DNA from: Neostapfia colusana
Taxonomy: Eukaryota; Streptophyta; Magnoliopsida; Poales; Poaceae
Assembly: GCA_030760725.1 (NCBI GenBank)
Contig: JASWHV010000001.1
Coordinates: forward strand, 22,503,928-22,567,927
Reading direction: 5' to 3'
Length of the DNA: 64,000 bases
Shown: positions 57,398-64,000 of the stretch, one piece after another
Layout of the letters: each line of letters starts with the position of its first letter
Numbering within the stretch: the first letter of the stretch is position 1
Translations under genes and position numbers: made by a program
The notes under the pieces: model-generated
Databases searched by the model: none
What the model was told of the DNA's origin: nothing
Seen by the model: only the letters and a program-made list of their open reading frames with translations

Positions 57398-60118
57398 GGT
57401 GAGCACCGAGACTTCGCCGGTGAATTCTGGCCGATCTAAGCTCGGAAACTCTGATCTAACTCGCTGGTCTTGATCCACCGCCTCCGGGGAACTTTGCAGG
57501 TGCAGAAAACCCGAAGACTTACGGTGCAAATCCAGCTCCGACGAGCTTCGCCGTGGTTTTGCCTCGGACCTCGCCGCAGAGCACTCTCCAGGACCCCCGA
57601 GCTCGAGAAAACCCCCGAGGTGAGATCCCTGACCTCCCCTCTACCGATCTATGCCATGAGATCACAGTTTTAGGCAGAATTCTCGAGGATCCGAAACTTT
57701 CCGGCGAGATCGCCGCTTCCCGCCGCCGTGCGCCGCCGGCAGCGCCGCCCGCGTTCGATCAGAGCGACGTGGCCGTTTGTGCGCCGTTTATTTTAAATCG
57801 CACGGTAGACTTTAAAACCCAGCGTACCGGTTCGATGTTATAATCTCAGCCGTCGGTTTAAAATCGGACGGTCCACGTCGACCCCGCGTTATAAAGACTG
57901 GAATTCTTACGTGCTACCCCCTGGGGTTCTCTGGAATTGAGAGCTAGCCCCGGAAACTTCAGATCTAGCCCCTGGAACTTCGGAAAATCATGTAAATTCA
58001 TTTAAAAATCAGTTTTAGCCCCTGGACTTGATAGAAATTAGGAAAAACACCTTTGACAAGTGTAGCTAGACCCCTGGAAATTATGAAAATAATATTATAG
58101 ACCCTGTAATGAGGTGAGTTCATTATTTTAACCCTGTTTAGTATTTAATTTAGAAAATTTAATATGTAACTAGTGTTTAAAAATTAAAAAGGGGGACAAA
58201 CATAATTGTCAAAATTAATTAAAAACTTTCTCAGTACTTAGAAAACTTTGGAGTGAGATAAAAATATATTTTTGGGCTGAAATAAATCTGTTTCATCTAT
58301 TATTCACATTTATTAGTATAGGAACACATTTTAAGAAAAGAATAGTTATAGAAAAATAGGGAAAATAATTATGAAATAGTATACATCAGAAGCCAAGGTC
58401 AAAATATGATATTAAATTATTTAGGACCAGAACCTAATCTGTTTAGGTAATGTGTATTACTAATTTAATAATAAAATGCACAATTATGCATAGGAATATA
58501 AATCTGAAAATATAGAAACTAGTAAATGATAAATGGAGTTTCTAAAATACAAAGAATTCAGTTTAGGGTTGATAGAAATTGTGAAGGCACATTGTATGCA
58601 AGTATAAAGGTGGACACAAAAGAAGGAATCATATACACATGGTTAAAAGTGCATGCAAGCCACAACTCAACACACATAAAGTAACCACAACACATATAAT
58701 GGTAAAGAACTTTCATAAATATGAATGTGTGGTTTGTATGAAGTGGAAGTGTGAACTATGTCTTATGATTGTTGTTTTTCTTTTGCTATGTGTGATGGTG
58801 TGATATAGAACCTACTCAAGAGCAAGTTATTCCATTCCAAGATCAGGACTACCCATTTCAAGAGCAGCAAGAAGGAGGCAAGTGTCCTTGACCACTTTGA
58901 TCCTATGCTAGGATGTGTAGATAGAATTATTTGCATTGTCAAATGAAATATGAAACCCATGCTAGGAAAGTTTCCCTAGAATTGCATTACCTTGTTTCCT
59001 TGTAGCTTGGGTTGGGATTTATTTTGTCATGTCATTTATATACATGCATATGCTTAGCCATGCTTAGAATGGGATAATTGGGACATGAGATCATCAGTTT
59101 ATATTACCATACTCTTGAATGAGCTAATGTGAGTTATGTAGAGGTAGGGATCAAGGCAAGTTGGATGTTTTGGTTGTGTGCTGGGTGCACGAGACTTGGG
59201 TTTGTGTTTAGTACTTGCCTGGATCCTAAGGACCGGTTCATGGAGCATGTAACCCGGCTTTACAGTGCCAACCACATGCTGAGATGGGGCAGCTTAGCCA
59301 ATTAATTAGGTGTATCCCCGGCGTAGTATGGGTGTGTTGGATGGTGCGGGGAATAGGAGTCAGCTGGACTGCCATATGAACCGCAAGGCTCAAGAGGGGG
59401 CCACTGCAGCGGGGTTGGAGCCTCTTGTATGCTGTTAGGGGTGAAACCTCAGTGGGCCCACGCTCGTAGGGAATCCCTTTGTAAAGGCTTCGTAGTGATC
59501 TCTTGGCCGCACACCTGGGAAGTGTGAATGTGGATCGTAGCCACTGGCATAATGGAGGTTCTTTTAGTCCACCCGGCAACGGGGGATGAAATCACTACTT
59601 GTGGGTACAGTGGTACAAACTCTGCAGAGTCAAAACTGTCTTGACAGCCGTGCTCACGGTTAAGAGCGGCCTGGACTTATTCATGATTAGAGGAGTGATG
59701 GTTTTTGGAAGTAGAGCGGGGAGCTTAACTTTGGAAATGATGTTATGGTTTTGGATGTTAAGCGGGGAGCTTAAAATTGGAAATGATGTTATGGTTTAAG
59801 ATGTTAAGCGGGGAGCTTAACATTGGTAATGATGTTATGGTTATTGGATTATGATGATGGGATGGGAGATTGGAACCATTTTACTTGTGTAGTAATGTAG
59901 GTGCTTAATAAGCTAAGGTGATAGGTATTAATTGCGTAGTGCTTTAACCATGAGTTCAACCTCTCCTTGTTCTAGCCATGCATGATATAATTTTCCCACA
60001 CTTGCTGAGTACCATTGGTACTCAATCTTGCATATTTGTTGGTTTATATTGCTGCTCAGATCAAGATAATGAGGTGGTGTATAATGACCAAGACTTTGGA
60101 CCCGAGGAAGGTTTTTAG
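57398..60118 (+). other. Split gene-like unit inside solo LTR El-7
   Basis: Donor CTCCG|GTGAGC (exon edge 57398); 101-nt intron to TTTGCAG; exon 1 57500-57619 (120 nt, phase 1-1, peptide with GAEN, GANPAPTSFAV and ENPR); donor CGAG|GTGAGA; exon A 58809-58877 (69 nt, phase 1-1, QDQDYPFQEQQ) between ATATAG and GGAG|GCAAGT; exon B 60060-60118 after GCTGCTCAG, peptide DQDNEVVYN to GPEEGF, then TAG. AATAAA follows at 60263. The order, phases and lengths equal those of El-6 despite substitutions between the LTRs. No exon holds an ATG, and the exon 1 frame meets a TAA upstream of the 101-nt intron's end, so the start is unknown. Confidence 0.6.
59699..59840 (+). repeat. 46-bp tandem repeat, three copies, in El-7
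   Basis: The word GCGGGGAGCTTA recurs at 59716, 59762 and 59808, a 46-bp period, with flanking AATGATGTTATGG repeated too. The El-6 LTRs have one copy at the same place (near 37510-37560 and 46760-46800). Confidence 0.85.
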
Positions 60119-60262
60119 GTTCATGAAGACCCCCGGGCAACGCCTGTGATGGAGCCCTAGAGAATAATATTCCGCTGCTAGTTTATTTACTTGTGATGAA
60201 GCATTAGTGTCCATTGAGACATTTGCGATGTAAGACTTATTTATATTCGACACCTGGCTTGT

Positions 60263-60268
60263 AATAAA
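60263..60268 (+). terminator. Poly(A) signal of El-7
   Basis: AATAAA is in GTAATAAATGATGC, about 100 bp before the LTR end and 145 nt after the exon B stop. The same arrangement occurs in El-6. Confidence 0.6.
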
Positions 60269-60370
60269 TGATGCTTCACTATTTGTCATCACATGTATGA
60301 GAAAATGATCCTGGCATACATGTGATATTCACTTGGTTGTTTCTTCGGAAAAACCGGGTGTGACATATTC

Positions 60371-60706
60371 TTTCTTGAACATATCTTGCCTTACCTCCTT
60401 GATCGTATTGGATCCTTCATGGTAGTCACAAAGAGCTTTCCAAACATCATATGCAGATCGGAGGTGTGCAACACGGTCGAAGTCGCTTTGAGTCAATCCT
60501 TGGATGATCAAGTTGCGAGCCTTGTTGTTGTCAACATCTCTCATGTTCGCAGCCGTAACTTGATCGTTGGGTGGTACATCGAAGTTCCGGTAGACCTTTT
60601 CCCATATGGCGAAGCCTTGCGCCTGTATGTAGGCCTCTATCTGCGCCTTCCAAACCTGAAAATCGATGCCATTGAACACACAAGGTTTTGCGGAGTACTT
60701 CTCCAT
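60371..60706 (-). pseudogene. El-3 gag N-terminus
   Basis: It starts at ATG 60704-60706 (MEKYSAKPCVFNGIDFQVWK), a typical copia gag start (FNG..F..WK), and runs open to the El-7 insertion with SAYDVWKALCDYHEG. The rest of gag resumes at 56900 on the other side of El-7. The apparent N-terminal extension beyond 60706 is only leader and LTR sequence. Confidence 0.88.
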
Positions 60707-60753
60707 GATGGTTAGTGAAAACACGTGCAAATCACAATGATTAGAGCACCTTG

Positions 60754-60765
60754 GCTCTGATACCA
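60754..60765 (-). promoter_or_regulatory. Primer binding site (initiator Met tRNA) of El-3
   Basis: The minus strand reads TGGTATCAGAGC, two bases inside the 5' LTR that starts at 60768. Confidence 0.93.
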
Positions 60766-60767
60766 AT

Positions 60768-61181
60768 TGTAGGATCGAAGAGCACGTGAAAAGGTACCAG
60801 AGGGGGGGTGAATGGTAGATTAAAACTTTTCGCAGCAGAAACAACAAAAACCCCTCAGCAAAAATCAATCGGTTAAAGAAACCGTGTGTGCAAGTGTTTT
60901 CAAACGTGTTCAACCGTGACAAATCAAGTAGAGAGGTAGAGAATCAAGTCACAGATCTAATGCAACAAGAATCACTTGAAAACACGAAGTAAAACTTGAG
61001 ATACGATCAAAACATTAAACGAAGATCAATCTGTTCTACCTGATATAAAACAGATCTGCAACGCTGCAAAGAAACTCGTGTATCTCAAAAACTACAGATC
61101 CGAAGCTCGTGAAAATTTCACAGATGATAGATAATTGAGTTGTGAAGACAACCCAAAAATAATCACGTCAATCGGATCTGT
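60768..61181 (-). repeat. 5' LTR of El-3, first part
   Basis: This matches 7701 to about 8113 with few changes. It is cut by El-8 at 61182. TCTGT (61177-61181) should be the El-8 target duplication. The rest of this LTR is outside the window. Confidence 0.88.
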
Positions 61182-61578
61182 TGTAACACCCCGAAATCCT
61201 GTTAAGAGGGGAATTTAAAAAATTTTGAACGTATTGCATGGGCTGCAGAAATTCAAACTTAGTTGGAATTCAAATTCAAATTCAAACTAGAAAAGAAATG
61301 GAAAAAGAAAAAGAAAAACAGAAAAAACCAGCCAGTGGGCCGAAACCCACCAGCCGGCCCACCCGATACCGCGCCAGCCCGCAGCCGCGCCCCCCCCCCT
61401 TCTTCCCACTGACACGCGGGGCCCGCCAACCTTTCTTCCTCCTCGTGCTCGCGCCCGCGCTCGGCCGGACTCTCTCACCCCGAATGAAAACCGACCGAAA
61501 AATCTCGCGTATCCCAGCCGACTTCCGGACCCCGAAGACTCCAGCTCGATCTAAACCAACCCGCCGCCCTCCCCCGTC

Positions 61579-61586
61579 TATAAAAA
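61579..61586 (+). promoter_or_regulatory. TATA box of El-8
   Basis: GTCTATAAAAACCCC follows a C-rich run, as in El-6 and El-7. Confidence 0.78.
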
Positions 61587-61634
61587 CCCCGGCATTGTCC
61601 CGTTTTTCCCCCACGATCCGCCGATTTTCTCTCC

Positions 61635-63221
61635 GGTGAGAACCCGAGCCCCTCCGGCGAATTCTGCCCAATCTACGCTCGGGAATTCTGATCTAACTCG
61701 CTGGTCTTGATCCACCGCCTCCGGGGAACCTCGCAGGTGCAGAAAACGCGGTGGTTTGCGGTTCAAACACAGCGCCGACGAGCCTCGCCGTGAATTCACC
61801 TTGGACCTCGTCGCCGACCGCCTTCCAGGACCTCCGAGTTCAAGAAAACCCCCGAGGTGAGATCCCCGACCTCCCCTCCACCGATCTATGCCATAAAATC
61901 ACATTTTTAGGAAGAATTGACGAAGATCCGAAACTCTCCAGCGAGATCGCCGCCTCCCGCCGTCGTGCGCCGCCGGGCAGCGCCACCCACGCTCGATCAG
62001 AGCGACGTGGCCGCTTGTGCGCCGTCTATTTTAAATCGCACGGTAGAATTTAAATCCCCGCGTACCGGTTCGACGTTATAATCTTGGACGTCTGTTTTAA
62101 ATCGGACGGTCCACGTCAGCCCCGCGTTATAAAGACTGGAATTCTTACGCGCTACCCCTTGGGGTTCTTGGAAAATAAGAGCTAGCCCCGGAAACTTCTG
62201 ATCTAGCCCCTGGAACTTCAGAAATTCATGTAAATTCAATTAAAAATCAGTTTTAGCCCCTGGACTTAATAAAAATTAGCAAAATCCCTCTGTTATGTGT
62301 AGTTAGACCCCTAGAAATTCTTAAAATAATATAATAGACCCTGTAGTGGGGTGAATTTACCTTTTTAACCCTATGTGATATTAAATTTAGGAATTTGAAT
62401 ATGTGATTAGTATTTAAAATTTAAATGATGGGACAAACACATTGTAAATTCAAATTAAAAACTTTCCTAGTACTTGGAAAACTTTGGAGTGAGATAAAAA
62501 TAGATTTTTGGCTGAAATGAATCTGTCTAATTGATTATTCACATTTACTAGTTATAGGGACACATTTTTAAGTAGAGAATAATTCTGAAAATTTGTAAAA
62601 TAAATGTAAAATAGTTCACATCAGAGGAGACGTTCAAAAATATATTATTTAATATTTTAGACCCAAAACCTATTCTGTTTAGATGAGGTGTCTTACTATT
62701 TTCATAATAAAGTTCACATTTAAGCATAGGAAATGAATCTGAAAATATAACAAGCTAGGTATGAATAACTAGAAAATGATAAATGAAGTTTCCAAAATCC
62801 AAAGAATTCAGTTTAGGGTTGGTAGAAGGTCTGAAGACACATATGGATTAGAAAATACCTTTCATGCATACTTGGTAGCTAAAAGGTGTATTAATTGAGT
62901 ATAAGGAATTTATTTAAATTGGAAACTCATATATATGGTATGCAAGCATAAATGTGAATACAAAAGTAGGAATCATATACACATGATTAAAAGTGCATGT
63001 AAGCCACAAATCAACACCCATAGAGTAACCACAACACATATAATTGTGAATGACTTTCAAAAATGTGAATGTGTGGTTTGTATGAAGTGGAAGTGTGAAC
63101 TATGTCTTATGGATTGTTGTTTTTCTTTTGCTATGTGTGATGGTATGAGTAGAACCTGCTCCAGAGCAAGTTCTCCCTTTCCAAGATCAGGACTACCCAT
63201 TTCAAGAGCAGCAGGAAGGAG
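61635..63221 (+). other. Split gene-like unit inside El-8 (exon B outside window)
   Basis: Donor CTCCG|GTGAGA (exon edge 61635); 101-nt intron; exon 1 61737-61856 (120 nt, phase 1-1, GAEN, NTAPTSLAV, ENPR); donor CGAG|GTGAGA; exon A 63153-63221 (69 nt, phase 1-1) between GAGTAG and GGAG|GCAAGT. Compared with El-7, exon 1 has many base changes but no indel and no stop, while the flanking intron sequence has indels. Exon B should lie beyond 64000. Confidence 0.58.
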
Positions 63222-64000
63222 GCAAGTGTCCTTGACCACTTTGATCCTATGCTAGGATGTGTAGCTAGAATTATTTGCATTGTCAATTGAAATATGAAAC
63301 CCATGCTAGGAAGTTTCCCTAGAATTGCATTACCTTGTTTCCTTGTAGCTTGGGTTGGGATTTATTTTATCATGTCATTTATTATTATGCATATGCTTAG
63401 CCATGCTTAGAATGGGATATTTGGGATATGAGATCATCAGTTTATTTTACCATACTCTTGAATGAGATGTTGTGAGTTATGTAGAGGTAGGGATCAAGGC
63501 AAGTTGGATGTTTTGGTTGGTGCTGGGTGCACGAGACTCGGGTTTGTGTTTAGTACTTGCCTGGATCCTAAGGATCGGTTCATGGAGCATGTAACCTGGC
63601 TTTACCATGCCAACCACATGCTGAGATGGGGCAGCTTGGCCAATTAATTAGGTGTATCCCCGGCGTAGTATGGGTGTGTTGGATGGTGCGGGGAGTAGGT
63701 GTCAGCTGGACTACCTTATAAACCGCAAGGCTCAAGAGGGGGCCACTGCAGCGGGGTTGGAGCCTCTTGTATGCTGTTAGGGGTGAAACCTCAGTGGGCC
63801 CACGCTCGTCGGGAATCCCTTTGTAAAGGTTTCGTAGTGATCTCCTGGCTACACACCTGGGAAGTGTGAATGTGGTTCGTAGCCACTGGCATAATGGAGG
63901 TTCTTTTAGTCCACCCGGCAACGGGGGATGAAATCACTACATGTGGGTACAGTGGTACAAACTCGGCAGAGTCAAAACATGACTGTGAGGGAATACCTCA

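Larger units (their letters stand above)
56906..60365 (+). mobile_element. El-7: solo LTR (3460 bp) of the El-6 family
   Basis: The LTR reads TGTAACACCC...CGGGTGTGACA and is flanked by TATTC at 56901-56905 and 60366-60370. There is no primer site or internal region, so it is a solo LTR left by LTR-LTR recombination. It interrupts the gag of El-3. It is clearly related to the El-6 LTR along its length, with indels. It keeps a TATA box, the exon-like blocks and AATAAA, so it looks like a complete transcription unit by itself. Confidence 0.95.
7701..64000 (-). mobile_element. El-3: Sirevirus-like Ty1/copia element, split by four insertions
   Basis: Pieces in plus-strand order are: 3' LTR 7701-9228; polypurine region 9229-9365; internal spacer 23677-24418; spacer plus RNase H, RT, INT, PR and most of gag 51708-56905; gag N-terminus and primer site 60371-60765; and the start of the 5' LTR 60768-61181. 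The 5' LTR is interrupted by El-8 and continues outside. The two LTR pieces match closely over the shared ~410 bp. PR-INT-RT-RNase H order, long gag with a coiled coil, and repeated polypurine tracts fit the Sirevirus (SIRE/Maximus) lineage. The polyprotein has many stops and frame changes, so the copy is dead. Confidence 0.9.
61182..64000 (+). mobile_element. El-8: LTR related to El-7, truncated by the window edge
   Basis: It begins TGTAACACCCC and can be followed along El-7 and El-6 with many substitutions and indels. At the edge it has reached the El-7 position of about 59640, so roughly 700 bp are missing. I cannot tell whether it is a solo LTR or the 5' LTR of a full element. It is the most diverged of the three family members here. 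Confidence 0.88.

Noticed and set aside
58109..58116. GAG|GTGAGT donor-like site in El-7 as an extra exon edge
   Set aside because: The site is weakened to GTGAAT in El-8 and changed in El-6, and the sequence before it has stops in every frame.
1..64000. Host genes, CRISPR arrays, DNA transposons, rRNA
   Set aside because: No frame with homology I recognise other than retrotransposon proteins, no regularly spaced short repeats, and no terminal inverted repeat element was seen.

Overview
The window is a pile of nested plant LTR retrotransposons. I see no host gene, tRNA, rRNA or CRISPR array. The family mix suggests a grass (Poaceae) genome with large heterochromatic repeat blocks: Ty3/gypsy chromoviruses with 3.4-4.1 kb LTRs, a C-terminal chromodomain and an initiator-Met tRNA primer site, plus Sirevirus-like Ty1/copia elements. 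The grass assignment is an inference from TE type, not from a marker gene.

Layout (element names are mine). El-1 (1-6510, minus) is the 5' end of a chromovirus: an extra ORF, leader, primer site and 5' LTR. It sits in El-2 (6511-7700, minus), a decayed copia pol fragment. El-2 is also interrupted at 7700 by El-3, a Sirevirus-like copia element (minus) whose parts run from 7701 past the right edge. El-3 is split by four insertions: El-4 (9366-23671, minus, chromovirus, TSD GGAAG); El-5 (24419-51702, plus, chromovirus, TSD CTTTC); El-7 (56906-60365, plus, solo LTR, TSD TATTC); and El-8 (from 61182 past the edge, plus, an LTR related to El-7). El-6 (36985-49677, minus, chromovirus, TSD TTTAT) is inserted in the 3' LTR of El-5. 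The insertion order is therefore El-2, then El-3, then El-4/El-5/El-7/El-8, with El-6 after El-5. By eye the two El-6 LTRs differ by only about 20 substitutions, so it is the youngest datable element.

The most unusual signal lies inside the LTRs. All four chromovirus LTR families (El-1, El-4, El-5, and the El-6/El-7/El-8 family) carry exon-like blocks in the same order. Exon A is 69-81 nt, phase 1 to phase 1, and is bounded by a TAG acceptor and a GC-type donor AG|GCAAG. About 1 kb later comes exon B, phase 1 to a stop, after an acceptor AG. A poly(A) signal follows 100-145 nt after the stop. In the El-6/7/8 family a further 120-nt phase 1-1 exon lies downstream of a TATA box. The sequences have diverged greatly while phases, lengths and splice sites are kept, as expected for a spliced, translated gene lying wholly inside the LTR. 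I could not find its start codon. In addition, all five gag or extra-ORF start codons that can be seen directly follow a splice-acceptor-like AG (one is offset by one base). This suggests that splicing selects which internal ORF is translated.

The polyproteins are mostly broken. El-4 keeps an open 1197-codon pol, but its gag has a frameshift and a stop. El-6 has two in-frame stops. El-5 has a frameshift and three stops. El-3 has many lesions.
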